This document shows, in pieces, positions 9,193 through 21,800 of a stretch of DNA of 64,000 bases. Position numbers and translations under genes: made by a program. Positions within the stretch are counted from its first letter, which is position 1; each line of letters opens with the position of its first letter. The notes under the pieces were generated by a model, which worked only from the letters and a program-made list of their open reading frames with translations, had not been told where the DNA came from and did no database searches. The DNA lies in NCBI GenBank assembly GCA_037102815.1, contig BTPP01000005.1:682001-746000 (forward strand). The letters are read 5' to 3'. Source of the stretch: Neurospora intermedia (taxonomy: Eukaryota; Ascomycota; Sordariomycetes; Sordariales; Sordariaceae).

Positions 9193-11104
9193 GGTGGGCG
9201 GCCTGCTGGACAAACGGCGCCGTCGGTGGGATAACCATACAACGCGGTACCGACGTCGACAACAAGGTGACGAGCCAACGATATGCTCGCCGTGTTTCTC
9301 AAATGTCTCGGTTTCGAAACGACAGGCCGTCGCAAAGTGACAGTTGTGTCAGGATGATGCCTGCTCAGGGATATGTCGTCGGCGTCCGGGGGTTAGAGAT
9401 CAAAGCACGGTTCGAGACAGTAAGTCAAGAGGACGGAAGGCCGCCTTGCATCAACAGGTTGGCAGTGTCATGTAGTACGGTTCGGGGTGATGTGCCGGTT
9501 TGGTGTCGTGGTGCAACGGGGTACGGCAGACGGGAGGTGCGAACGACGGGAGAAGTCGAGAAAGAGGAACGATCGGACGGGACCCGGAGAAGAGGAGGGG
9601 GGAAAGAGAACCACAGTCAGTCAGAGGACTGCAGGTTTGCGCAGCTTTCCGAGCTCGACGTTTGCCTCTGTCTTGGACCGTCACAAATCTCGGGCGATTG
9701 ATCGTTTCTTTTTCCGTTTATAGAATGCGCGAATAGAATTGGTCGACCAACTGGGCTGTGTCGTTCTAGGGGAAGGCTTCTTTCTTTTTTCTCCGATGTC
9801 TCAGGCGCTCCAATTGGCAATGAACGGCAGCCGAGGAAGGATGGTGCGACCGCGCGACTGTACAACGTATAAGGTAAGGTACTTTTTTTCATCCAGGCCA
9901 AGACAGCAGAGTCGAAGGATGGGACTCTTGTGATTCTCGTTGTAGTCGCAAAAAAAAGTCACAACACCCACTCGCTTGACTGCTGGCCGTGGGGTATGGT
10001 CGAGATGGAAGCCCGTATGTAGTTGAAGGGGATGATGGTGATGATGATCACGGATGGAATGCGCAAAGAAAAAAGGGGACAAGTTCCCCAAAGGTTCTCG
10101 AAAGTGGAGGATGTCTCTGAATGAAATGGTGTGGAGCGGGCGAATGACGGGATTCGCCATGTTTTGGTCCTGCAGCAGCGCAGCGCCCTGGATTGTTATG
10201 GATTCTGGTTGGTGAGAAGCGGGGTGACGAGCAGTGGGTAACAGACGCAATGCAGTGGTGACGGACAGCACTTTGCAACTGGACCTGCTTCGAGCGGCAT
10301 TGGATGCTGTGGACCTCTGCTGTGCTGCCCCAAATGGCTGTCAATCCTCCTGCCAAGCATGCAATGTCGACAGGTACTGAATGAAATGATGCCTGATAGA
10401 GGTAAATAGCTCCTGTCTTGTTCTCTTTTTCTCTCGCCATTCAACATTCTCGTGAATAACTGATTTTGCTACCCCTCACCAACCCATGATCTACACTACA
10501 ACACCATCGAATAGTGTAGTGTGTGCCTCAACAAACATTTTCTTGCATCATCAACCAACTGGGCATCACCAGCAAGCCGTGATAGATCGTTTGGTTCGCT
10601 AATAACGCGCCAATCATGTTCCTTGTCACACTTGCGCCTCCTTGTGGCCTCCGAATTCCGCACTCATTCCCAGCGTCATGGCTCCATGGATCCAGGGGTT
10701 TTGTCCCACTCAGGTCACCCTGCCACTGTCCCCTTGTAAGCTAACATCACCAGCACCACTTTTGTGTGATGTCTATTGCCTGGGCCCAGCTGAGGAATAT
10801 GCCAAGGAAATTCATAGAATCCTCGCGGGACGTTGTCGGAAGCTGGACCGGACCGGAAGGAAGCTCCTTGTGCACCTTGCCCTTTTCAAATTGAAAAAAT
10901 TGAAAAATCAAAGAACGAAAAGAAACGATATCACCCAGGTGGAGTTTAGTGGTTCATGCCCCCCCTGTGCCTGGTGGTTGGTTGCCCAGACCTAGGTAAT
11001 CATGGGCGTGTTTGGTTCAACCAACAGAATCAGATTTTGTATGGTGAATTTATCCCTGTCAGCCAACATGTTGCTTTTTGAGGTCTGCAGCCGACGTCGG
11101 CCCC
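9193..11104. other. 5' flank of the centrosomin-motif gene; no gene seen
   Basis: About 1.9 kb of base composition like the rest of the normal DNA. Several short frames overlap without recognisable features. It probably holds the promoter and 5' UTR of the minus-strand gene starting at 9192, and ends at the edge of the AT-rich block. Confidence 0.4.
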
Positions 11105-12488
11105 CCTTTACCCCCTGTAACCCCCCTATAACCCCCCTGTAAGCTTAATGCAGCAGGTTCTTAGCCGTACCTCCCCTGTACGTAGCTTACAGTAGACTAT
11201 ATAAGGCCCTATTGACTTCCCAATCCAATATAGTAAACGCTTATTCTATTAATTACTAAACCCCCTCGTCTAGGCAGGTAGGATAAAGTATTTTATTAAT
11301 TAATAGGGGTATTAAGTCGTAGAATCGTAAAGTTAATATATAGCGGGACCCCCCTTCGAGTTTAGACTTTTATTATAAATACCTAATAATACGAAACAAC
11401 CTAATATAGACTATATTCGATAGTGTATCTTTACGTTCGTATTAGCCGTACTTCTAGCCGTTGTAGCGGTTATCTAGACTATTCGCTTTCGAAGGAGTAA
11501 TGAAGCGGTATATAGATTGATCTATATTAATAAAGACGAAGGCGAATTGGTTGTTCGTAATACCCTTTATTCCGACCGCGAGACTAAGTTCTTTAATCTA
11601 TACTGTATACGGTACTACCCTTTTATTTAATTAATTACGTAGATATTATAATATACTACCGTACGTAGTATAAGATAAATATCCTTCGAGTAAAAGCTTA
11701 TAACCTTCTTATATATATATACCTATAATAAAACCTAGTAAGATATAGCCTACCGTTTTAGTTATAGTATTGAGACTATAAACCGGAACTTTTATAAGAT
11801 CCTTAGTATTATAATTGTACTATATTATTATACTATTAAATTTCCTTCTCCTAATATAATATATAATTTAGGGAATGTAGCGTTAGTACTATACTTTAAA
11901 GATTATTTAGGCGCGGTAAATAGTACTTTAATTTACGTATAGGTATTTAAAGCCGAATCGGAAATATAGCGTAGTTGAAAGGGATTTATATATTAGAACG
12001 TTATAGTAGCCGTTGGTCTAGATAATCTTTTTACGTACGTTCTACCGGGGGTAGAAGGATCGATATATAATTCTAGAATTATATAATTAATATTTAATTT
12101 AAGTGGTTTTAAAGTGCTAGAAGGTAAATTTTACTTTAATAATGTAGAGTATTATATACGATGTAGTATATTTATCCTATATTTAGTAATTTAATATTAT
12201 TTTAATAAATAGGGGGGTAGCGCTAGCTAATTGAGGATTCGAAGGGAGCTATATAATATAAGGTATTCGAAATATTGTATAAAGGTTAAAATTGTAATTA
12301 GTATATTAAAAAGGAGGTAGAAGGTAGTAAGGTCGACGGTACCCGAGTATAATATTAGGATTTAAATCGACATTGTTTTTACTATTACCGTGCTTTATAA
12401 TTAGATTAAGCGTATTAATCCCGACGGTCTAATAGTAGAGATTAACGACGAAGGAGATAAAGCCGGCTATTAGATCGGCTGCGCGCGT

Positions 12489-12523
12489 AGTATTATTATT
12501 AATAATAATAATAATAATAATAA
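12489..12523. repeat. (ATT/AAT)n microsatellite
   Basis: Consecutive ATT then AAT triplets inside the AT-rich island. Confidence 0.85.
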
Positions 12524-12929
12524 GGATAAGGTTATAATTGATATAAATATCGAATAAAATGAGAAGATAGTAAGGTTTAAAGATATATTCGTATAAAGGA
12601 TATAGGAGGGTTACTATTGCTAGCGGCGGGTAAAGAGGGTGTGCCGGGTAGAGTACCGATAAGTACGGCAATTGTAAATTATTTATAATATAATTACTTT
12701 TGTAAATCTAATTCAAATTTTAATGTAAGGGTATTAAAATACTTGTTAAATTAATCTAAATTAATTAATATTGGTTGTACGTATTTTAGAATTGAATTGA
12801 AGGAGCTATCGGTATTATAAGACCGTTTATCTACCTAAGGTTAGGGTTGAGGTCTACCGTTATAGGTTTAAATTGCTATATTTTGCCCTATTTTTAAAAT
12901 ATTACTACCCGCTAGAGCCTAGATTTATT

Positions 12930-13094
12930 AGGTACTAGACTGCCTACTCTACTGCCTACTCTACTGCCTACTCTACTACCCACTCTATTGCCCACTCTAC
13001 TGCCTACTCTACTACTTACTCTACTAGGCACTAGACTAGCCACTCTACTAGGTACCAAACTGGGCACTAGACTAGCCACTCTACTAGGCACCAG
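12930..13094. repeat. Minisatellite, 12-bp unit ACTGCCTACTCT and variants
   Basis: The unit repeats several times nearly perfectly up to about 13020, then continues as longer degenerate units built around AGGCACTAGACTAGCCACTC. It lies inside the RIP-like island. Confidence 0.85.
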
Positions 13095-14400
13095 ATTTTA
13101 ACTTAGTGATATTTTGTATTTTATACGGTTAAACCCTATATTTCCTAATAATAACCTTTTTATATAATAATAACGCAATTACACTCTATGAAATAACTTT
13201 TTAATTACAATACGTACGAATATAAAAATATAAATAATAGAATCGGATTAATAAAAACTATTGAATAGTATGAAAAGATTATAAAATTTCCTAATAGAGT
13301 AAAAGCTAATATTAATTTTAAAAAGTAAGTACCGGCGTATTATCGAAGTTAAGTACTATATTAAACAATTGCTTAACTAATAATATCCTTGCTTTAGGTA
13401 TATTAGTGAATGCCGCCGTATATACTAGGTCTTTCTTTAATTCGTTAATTAACTACTATTTTTTATTATTGTATATTCTTTTTAATAGGGATATTATTAG
13501 AGTAATTAATATACGAGAGAAGTTAGAAGTAGTTAGATTGGAAGGGGGGTGTAATTACGACGACGATAGTTGGGTAAGCGAAGATTTAAATCCCTAAGAG
13601 AGAGCCTTAAACCTAATATTAATAGAAGAGGTAAGCCGGTTTATATTGGCGGTATAGGTTATTCTTTTTTTAATTAGCCGGCGGACTTTAATCGCCTCCT
13701 CCTCGTCGTTATTTAAGTCCTCCTCTACCTCGTCGGTATTATTAAGTAATATATTATTGATGTTTAGGTATTTATTATATTGTATTTATTTACTGCTAGC
13801 GAATTCGGTATATAGGGTATTCCGTTTAATTATAATTAAGGAATACTTATTTTTTATATATAATGTAAGGCGAATATAAATATTAATAATATATTTGCCC
13901 GTTGTTTAATTAATAGTAAAGAGTAATACTATTTCCTTACGGTTCGTTAGCGGAATTATCTTTAATTAGTTCGCTTTAGGTCGGTTAGTTAAGAAGGAAG
14001 CTTATATATCCTTATAAGTATTAAAAAGACTAATAGTCTTATTAAATATAACCCCCGTCTTATATATAAAGTTCAACTATAACTAGTAGTTCGTTTTAAG
14101 TATATTCTAATAATTATATACCTACTAGCGTAGCCAGCTCTAATTAGAATACCTACCCTATATAATTATAAGTACTTTATTTAAAGCCGCCGTTAATTTC
14201 TTACCCCTTAATCCCTTAATAAACGATTATTCCTTCTATATAGTAGCTAATTTAGTAAAGAATAGCGTTATCTAATAATAAAACTATTTAGGTACGTTAC
14301 TAATCTCTTTAAACGGTAAAAACTTATTGTTAGATAAGGCGGGCTCGATACTATTACCTACATTACTAGAGCTAGTAAGTATACTAAGGAAAAATAAACC

Positions 14401-14490
14401 TACAACGGGATTCTTCTCCATTGAAGAACCTACAATAGGATTCCTCTCTATCGAAGAGGGGATTATAGGATTCCTCTCCATTAAAGAGGG
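14401..14490. repeat. Three tandem 30-bp units within the AT-rich island
   Basis: Three consecutive 30-bp copies (14401-14430, 14431-14460, 14461-14490) centred on GGATTCCTCTCCATT and its variants. On the minus strand they encode three ten-residue units of the form S-[MI]-E-[RK]-N-P-[VI]-[VI], suggesting a former protein repeat rather than random satellite. Confidence 0.8.
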
Positions 14491-15375
14491 GATTTAGGTA
14501 GGACGGTTAATAGGGGTAAACTAAGACTGGAGGAATATAATATCCGGTTATAATAATAGTAATAGGATTATAAAGTAATTTACGCCCGGTTGTCCGGGTA
14601 GCCGGCTTACTCGAGTAGGTAGTACCCGGTTAATTCTAATATTAATTCGTTGTAGAGTAATCGGAATTAACCGGGGTCTAAAAGTATAAAACGTTTAAAG
14701 TTAAGCTAATTAACTAATTAAAAGAGTAGGTTAGGGAAGTTAAATAGAAGGGGGAAAGTATAGAGGAGGCGTTAGTTGTACGGCTATAATACTATATTCC
14801 TAAGTATTATAATAATTAGGTAGTATAGAATTAAACTTTTTCAATTTTAAATAAATCTCGTAATTATAACGGCCGTTATATACGAATTTATCCAAATTAA
14901 ATACTTCATTATTAATATTATTAACGAGGCTAGCGATTTATAAGCGAATAGTAGGTATAATAGAGAAGGTAAGGGAATAAATAATAAAGAGATAAGGGTA
15001 TTAATAATAGAGGATTTCAATTAATAGTATTATAGAATTAATACCTATATTTATACTCTACTCGATTCGACTCAATTAGGTACTCAATTAAGTATTCAAC
15101 TGGCCAAAAACCCTCGATTTACACCAACTCGCTATTATTATTAATAATAATAACTTTTATACGCTAATACTACAATTTATTTAATTATAACTATTATTAT
15201 AATAAACTATTATTTATATCCCCCTTTTTATTTCCCAACTATTTACAATTAATAACCGCCACCCCCCAACCTAAGGATTACTTAGAAATTATACAATCTT
15301 ATAAAACGGCTTCCCAACTATCTAATAATAATATCTATATATAAATACCTTCAATATTAAGTTCGTTACAGTAAT

Positions 15376-16598
15376 TACAGTCTCGTAGTACCAAAATCGA
15401 GGCATTTCATAGAGGATTTCAACGATGCGCTGTACCCAATTGTATAGCCTCGCTTAACAACGCCACCATGCATGTGGGGCGCTACTATACAATAAAAAAT
15501 AAAAAAGAAAAGAAAGATAAATGGTACAATATCCCTGTTGGGTGCTGCAGATGGCGCTTTGTACCCTCCTCTACCCCTGTTAAAATCAGGTTGAAAATCT
15601 GTTGCTTGAACCAAACGCGCCCCATGCCTGGAAATCTGGAATAACAACGGCAGGGAAGTCCAGGTCCCAATGCCGTGTTCGCCCTACATTGTGCGGGGAC
15701 GCAGATCCGCGGGACGGGAAAAAGGGGTCGTGATGAGGTGTCTTTAAACTACAGTAAAAGGAACCCCTGTTAATGCCAACACCCCTTTTTTTGCAAATTA
15801 CCCTTTTTTTTATGAACGACTCAAGTTACCCGCAATGCCTTTGGTGGTCAGGACTGCTGATTGCCATATGCAACGCTGATGGCCCGAATTTGTCATTCCA
15901 TCAAACTGCATCACATGTTTGCCAAAGGGGGGGTTTCTGCGAAAGGGGGATCGGGTGCACAGACCAGGAACGGGCCTGCTGGCTACCCTACTGGACGACC
16001 GCCGCGAGGCCCTGACGTGCCCCTGGGACCACCGCGGCGACCATACCTCCGGTTCTAGTGTACCTCTACACTACACGGGTATACCTCTAAAGTGTACCCT
16101 GCCAGCAAAGTCAGACCCCGGTAAATGCGAACCCAGCCTGTCAGCGTTGCAAATTACAGTTCGCAACCACCTAATCTTTCGTCTTACGTCTCCAGAGGAA
16201 ACTCCGGTTGGCCAAGATATTTGCATGGGAAAGGGGGGAATTGGCAAATGGTAGTAGAGGTAGTCTGTACATTAAGAGGGTTTCTATTGTACACTACACC
16301 ATCACGAAGATACTGGACAGAAACCACCGGCTCGATATCTCACAGGCCTCCTCGTCAGCCAAGCTTCAAGCCTGTATCCTAATGCACATCATTATCGGCC
16401 TGAAGCGTCTCCGTAACCCATGCCCGCCCAACGTACCACCAGCTCCACTGATCGCCCGGTTCCGATAGCGGTAATAGTGGACCACCACGACGTCACCTAA
16501 CGACGAGAATGGTGCCCAGGCTCGCCAGCCGGCTTCTCGCGGCAACCTCATTTCGTCCCCTATTGCACTTCAACCCTAAACACACCTGACTGTGAGGC
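15376..16598. other. Spacer between the AT-rich island and the dehydrogenase gene
   Basis: Composition returns to normal at about 15375. Only short overlapping frames; none supported as a gene. Confidence 0.4.
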
Positions 16599-16941
16599 TT
16601 AAACATGCACAACCACATCATCCATCGGACATCCCTTCGCAACCGACTTGGGCCACGTCTTCTCACTGATAATCTTCCTCGTCAACTCCATCAAGTTATC
16701 CGCCAACTCATCGCTCTGCGCAAGGTCACTGCCCGCCTCCGCCTTGGCCGGCGCGCAAATCCACTGACCGCCCTCGTTGGCCATGGTGACGGCGTACACC
16801 GTCGGCACCGCGCCCTCAAACTGGCCCTTTTTGAACGGTTCCGCGAGGTGGGATATGGCGAATCCGCTGATGGGGTATCTGTTTTTTTTTTTTTTCTCCT
16901 CTGTCAGTATCATCAACCAAAAAAAGAAAAAGAAAAAGAAA

Positions 16942-16973
<32 letters not shown>

Positions 16974-18066
16974 GAAAAGAAAAAAGGAAAGGAAAAACCC
17001 ACGGCTCATGAATATCCTTCACACTCTGCTTCGTCGACACAAACCCCGGATGCGTCGCATTCATCACCACCCTCCCCTTTTTGTTCCCTTCACCATCCTG
17101 CATCTTCCGCGTCACCTCCCTATCAAAATACCTCGCATACAAAATCCCCGCCAACTTGCTCCGTCCATACTGTCCATTCGGCCCCACATCCTCATTAATC
17201 TCCTCCAGGCTCTTGAACTTTGTCCCCTTTGGCGCCGCACTATGCAAGTTAGAACTCTGATTACTGATGCGCACCGTCTCGCCCGTTTCTTCCGCCGTCT
17301 TTTGCAAAAGCGGCAACAAATGGCTCGTCAGAACCACATGACCCATATGATTCGTCGCCATGTGCTTATCCACCCCGTAACTCGTCAGTCCGGCCGTCAT
17401 GATGCCTCTTCCCGAATTATTCACCAGGATATCCAGTCGGTCCGTGCTTTCTTTGATTTGTTCGGCGACTACGGCGGTTTGCGCCCAGTCTTCTAGGTCG
17501 CAGTGGATCCAGTGCACGCGATCGGCTTTTCCTTGTCCGAGCTCGGACGCGATGGAAGCTAGTGCGCCGTCAAAGACTTCGCGCTTGCGCGAGAGGATGA
17601 AGAGTTTGGAGAGGTTGTGCTTGATCAGGGTGTAGGCGACGCCGTAGCCAATGCCTTCGGAGCCGCCGGTGATGACGGCCACTTTGCCGCTTAGGTCGGG
17701 GGTGTCGTCGAGGGAAAAGGATGTGGTGCCGATGTTGTGGGCGGGGCCGCCAAAGTTTTCGGCGATGGCGTCCTGGAGGTGGGAGAGAAAAGGTGTTAGT
17801 GACTTGTTTGTGAAAAGGATAACTAGGTAGGTGAGTTGTTATTGGAAGAAAGGGGGTACACATACTCGTATCTTGTCCATACCGGCTTGTACGTTGGCGA
17901 GGTAGCGAGCTTCAGTTGTTGAGAAGAGTCGTCTGGTTGGGATGGCGGATGATGGTCGTACAGCAGCTGATGATAAGATTGGTATAAGTCGGCTGGATCG
18001 GGGAACTAGAGATGTCGGTGACAGAGTAGCAGTGCGTGCAAGGCGTTGAGAAAGTTTGGTCGACAT
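16599..18066 (-). CDS. Short-chain dehydrogenase/reductase, probably mitochondrial, 416 aa
   Basis: Three exons on the minus strand: 18066-17866, 17772-17003 and 16878-16599. Introns 17773-17865 (93 nt, GTATGT...CCAG) and 16879-17002 (124 nt, GTGGGT...ACAG) keep the frame, giving 416 residues. The N-terminal 60 or so residues are Arg/Ser-rich without acidic residues (MSTKLSQRLARTATL...), like a mitochondrial presequence. The Rossmann motif TGGSEGIG is at 102-109, NNSG at 185-188, candidate catalytic Ser near 240, and YGRSK at 269-273 (YxxxK). This is a classical NAD(P)-dependent oxidoreductase of the retinol-dehydrogenase/WW-oxidoreductase-like type; the substrate is unknown. The second intron is largely filled by an (AAAAAG)n run, which makes a naive frame read through into a Phe/Leu-rich tail that is not protein. 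Confidence 0.9.
16920..16985. repeat. (AAAAAG)n microsatellite inside an intron
   Basis: About ten hexamer units decaying into poly-A at the right end. On the coding (minus) strand this is a CTTTTT pyrimidine tract between donor and acceptor of the second intron of the dehydrogenase gene. Confidence 0.9.
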
Positions 18067-18812
18067 GGTGAATAAAATGAGCTGCTCTCAAGGGGTATTA
18101 TCGTCGTCCAGCAATGTTTCGTCTTCTTGTATCTTGTCGTGGCAAAAGATCAAGCAGCTCCCTGGGTCTATAACTTGGCAATGAGGGATGTCCATCCTCC
18201 ACGGATCATATATCGTAATAAAGTCTCAGCCGAAGCCATCATTCGTACTCCCAAGTCCCGCATTCAATCTGACCTCGCTGAGGCTTAAAAGGCCAGATGA
18301 CGTTGACCTGACCCAAAATCATACGGGAAAAGGTTGCGAGTCTGAAGATATGCATCGGATCTGTGCCGCTCCGAAGATCTCGGTGCGGAGGCCTGGGCTG
18401 CAAGTATCGATGTGCAGCGCGCGCTTACACGGGATTGGCCAGCGCTTGAGATCCCGCTAAGATCCCGCTGAGATCCATCCAATGGAGCCGCCCTTTGACA
18501 ATCGGGATGACGGTATTGAATGACTTCTGCTTCCTAGGCAATGACGAGTATATAAAGGAGAAGAAAAAAGAAAGAAGAATACGATAACCAGAAGAGCGTT
18601 AAAAGAGTGCGATGCCCAGTCCTTAATTTGATGACCATTACATTATTTCGCTCTCGCCACCACTGACCGCCAGGACATCGACAAAGCGCTGTTTCAGAGA
18701 ACTAAGCAAATTCCTTTCCCAAGCACAGTGTACGTTGACGAACGACTAAGATAACAAGAAAAAGAAGAAAGGAAAGGTGACCAAGTAAGAAACAAATCCA
18801 CAAACTTTATCA
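18067..18812. other. Spacer: dehydrogenase promoter and 3' flank of the first CorA-like gene
   Basis: No coding frame supported. It should contain the 5' region of the dehydrogenase (start 18066). Confidence 0.4.
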
Positions 18813-21800
18813 TCAATGCACTCTGTCCTGAACAATATCCTGGCTCGCTCTGGTTCTCGCTTCTTCTTCGATGGCTGCATGTACCCTCTCTCCGCGCGCT
18901 CGCCTGTCGATGATCCTTCTTCCTGTATCAACAGGACCCAGTTCCAAATCAATAGCCCCCGCTGTATTACCGCTACCATCTGCTGCTGCATATCCACCAG
19001 GTGTAGCGGGAGTTTCTCTCAGTCGAAAAATGCTCGTGCGCCTGCTGCGATTAGGACTTTGTGGTTGTTCTGTCGCTCTGGGTGAAGAGACGTTGCGAGC
19101 GGTTGGCGATGGCAAGCGTGGCCCAGCGGTGTTTGGGGGCAAACCATCTTCCATCAAACTTGGATGGCGTCTGAGGATGAAGTCCATCGCTGAGGGTCGC
19201 TCATCCATTTCTGTATCTTCGAGTTTGTGCCCTGTCCTCTTCTCAAATACTTTCCTGCGTTCTTCACGTCTTCCTTCTCTTTCCACATCTCGCTTCATCT
19301 TGTCTATTTTACTCTCCATTGTACGTATAAACATCTCATGAGGAGATCGCCCTTGGTGACGGAAGGCGAGCCAAATCTCGTAGATTCCCGTGTGGACGAC
19401 CACCGCCGTGGAGAGATACTTGTAAACTGACCATGCAATTCCTCTCAGTGTTTTACTGAAAGCAATGATAATAGTGGATATGATGATTGCGAATGATACC
19501 GGGACTAATTGTTCGAAGGGGAATGTCGTTAGTGCCTGATCAAATCCACACAAAAGTCTGTGAAACGTGACGGGGGATCACCGTACACATGAGTTTGAAC
19601 TGCTGGTTCAGAGTCATTGGGCCTTGGCCAGTGAACTCAATGTTATTCATTCCGAATATGCTTGAGATGAAGGAAAGAGGTACCTGGAGTAGGAGTGAGA
19701 AGGTGATCTGTCAAATTGATTTTACGAGTTAAACTTACAAAGACAATGGTCACTACAGTAAACAGCATGATCGCTCGCCCTTGGCTGGTGGATTCATCGG
19801 CTTGTCTTGCTGATTCCCATGCCTGTACCAGACTGGCTTGTTGCTGCTTCTGGAAAATTAGGTCGTCCATCTATGAAGAGTTAGTCGGATGCGGCCAGGA
19901 CAAATCATGCATCGGAGGTAACTGACAGCTTCTGCTGTACTTTGTGCCCACTTCCTTAATCTCTGCAACTCGTTTTGCTGGTTGCCTAACTTGTAGAGAA
20001 GATCCTTAGACTGCTCTTTAAACCTTCGCAGCTTCTCCTCTTCTGTGGATAAATTGTGCTCAGCATATTGGCAAAATCGACGAATTATATCTTTTTGCTG
20101 ATCATGTATGTCAATCATTACATCCAGATCATCCATTGCCTCGCGAAGTTCTTGTTGTAGTTTCTGAGTAACAGATGTTAGAGATCTTCAGTCCGACAAA
20201 AAAAAAAGGAAGAAGAAGAAAAAAAAAGAAGAAAAATTTTTCTTTTTTTTTAAGAAAACAAAGAAAGCAGCACTTACCTCTTCATCGGTGTTGTCTAGCA
20301 GAGGAAGATGTAACACTGATAGGTCGACAAATGTAGATCGATCACGGTAGATCAGGCTGGCTCTAGACAGCCAATGCCTGAGATGACCGAGCATCACTGC
20401 GTGTTGCTTGCGCTTCATGCCAAAATTACCTTAGTGAAATGTTCGTTATGCCGCAGTTTTTGGGTTTGGATGTACTTACAACTCGGCCGATAACCTCCGA
20501 AAATGTATCCAGGACTTGGAATTGGCTCTACCCACAGGAAGACAGTCAGCAACTTGGTGTTTTGTAACAAAAAGGGACAACCATAAAGGAAGATACTTGC
20601 ATCGAGGTTTGTTCTATCAAGCAGCACACTGCAACACTCCGATAGAATGATGAGCCCTACTTCGTAAATGGATTGCACCTGGTCGTCAATCTCCGTCGTC
20701 ACCAAGGGTCTCAGCCGGGCACGAATGGACTCGTGAATGCCATTGATGGTCTGCTTGGCGTTCCTTTGCCAGCTTTGTGGGAAAGACGTGATGATGGTTT
20801 GCTCGTCAAGGATCCACATCCATATCTGGTCAACCATTATCAGTCGTTGCACCTGCATGATATTTTGCCTGCATTCCTCGCATCCATAATGGTCATCGTA
20901 GGCGTGATGCTCGGTCAAGGGCCTTGCTGTCGATAGACGTTGTAGCCGAAGCTGCTTGGCTTTATCGATTTCGATGATGATTCGCTGGCCCAATCCCATA
21001 AAGTCATGTGGTAATGATACGAACCTGTGAGAAAGTCCTGTCAGATCACTTGCTTCATATGCCTATTTTTGTCTTGAATGTGGGTACCAACTTGTAAAAG
21101 GGCTCAGCATCACAGCTGGTTTCCTGACAGACTGTTTGGTCCTTATCACGCGATACTGTTGACTTGAATCCTCTGTTAATACATTGACGTAGGGTTCGGC
21201 GGGGATGAAGCGGTGATTCGTGGAACAGATATCGCTCAACAATTTGTCGGTCCCTCATCATCGACATTGCCTCAAAAAGTCGAGCCGCGTCAATGAGGTA
21301 TTGGCCAAGCTCGCTTCCAACCTGTAGTCGCCCTGTCTCGTCAATTCCCATGTTTGCGTTTAGTCCCCGGGGCAGAAATATGCGCTCAACGGTCGATGTC
21401 AAGCTTTCCATATTTGCAATCCGACGCGCCCGAGTGAGGAGATGATTTTGACTCTTGCTGTCTGTGGGCTTGGCGCCATTTTTGTCTTTTTCCTTCTCAA
21501 ATCCAGGCCTTGTAAGTTCACTTCGATTTTCGACGCGACGTGATTTTTGCAGCTCCTTTTTGACTCGGTCCTTTTGGCGTTGCTGGTCCGACTTGCCATC
21601 AATTATCCTCGATATCGTCTGTCGTGCACGATTGGTCTCCCAGTGCAGATAAGGCATCTGTCTCTGTTAGCCGCATGATATGGTTGGCGAATAGGGTGCG
21701 AACGTACAAAGAGGACAATGTTCTTTGAGCTCTGCTCAATCTTGCCCGTGTCAGACGATACCATTTCACACAAGGGGCGCATGTGTCTCGTATGAACAAT

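Larger units (their letters stand above)
11105..15375. repeat. AT-rich, RIP-like island (relic of repeated DNA)
   Basis: About 4.3 kb changes abruptly to TA-rich sequence with very few CA and TG dinucleotides but retained CG, while stops appear in all frames. This is the pattern left by RIP, which changes C to T preferentially at CpA in duplicated DNA. No transposase or reverse transcriptase motif survives to my eye, and I found no convincing terminal repeats, so the original element cannot be named. Read on the minus strand, the right end begins TGTAACGAAC, a plausible LTR-type terminus but not matched at the left edge. Edges are set by eye from composition. Internal tandem repeats are listed separately. 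Confidence 0.8.

Noticed and set aside
9193-9213. Longer N-terminus for the centrosomin-motif protein
   Set aside because: It starts with TTG; the first ATG at 9192 has a good context.
12930-13094. Possible CRISPR-like array
   Set aside because: The units are contiguous without unique spacers; this is a minisatellite in fungal DNA.
11105-15375. Naming the AT-rich island as a specific LTR retrotransposon or DNA transposon
   Set aside because: A TGTAACG-type end exists at the right edge, but no matching left terminus, target-site duplication or protein motif was found.
16816-17682. Long minus frame ending in a Phe/Leu-rich, membrane-like tail
   Set aside because: The tail is read-through into the (AAAAAG)n-containing intron; splicing at 17003/16878 restores a normal dehydrogenase C-terminus.
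21026-21091. Alternative splice pair for copy A (donor GTTGGT, acceptor CACAG at 21026)
   Set aside because: It does not keep the reading frame into the downstream conserved segment; donor GTACCC with acceptor at 21039 does.
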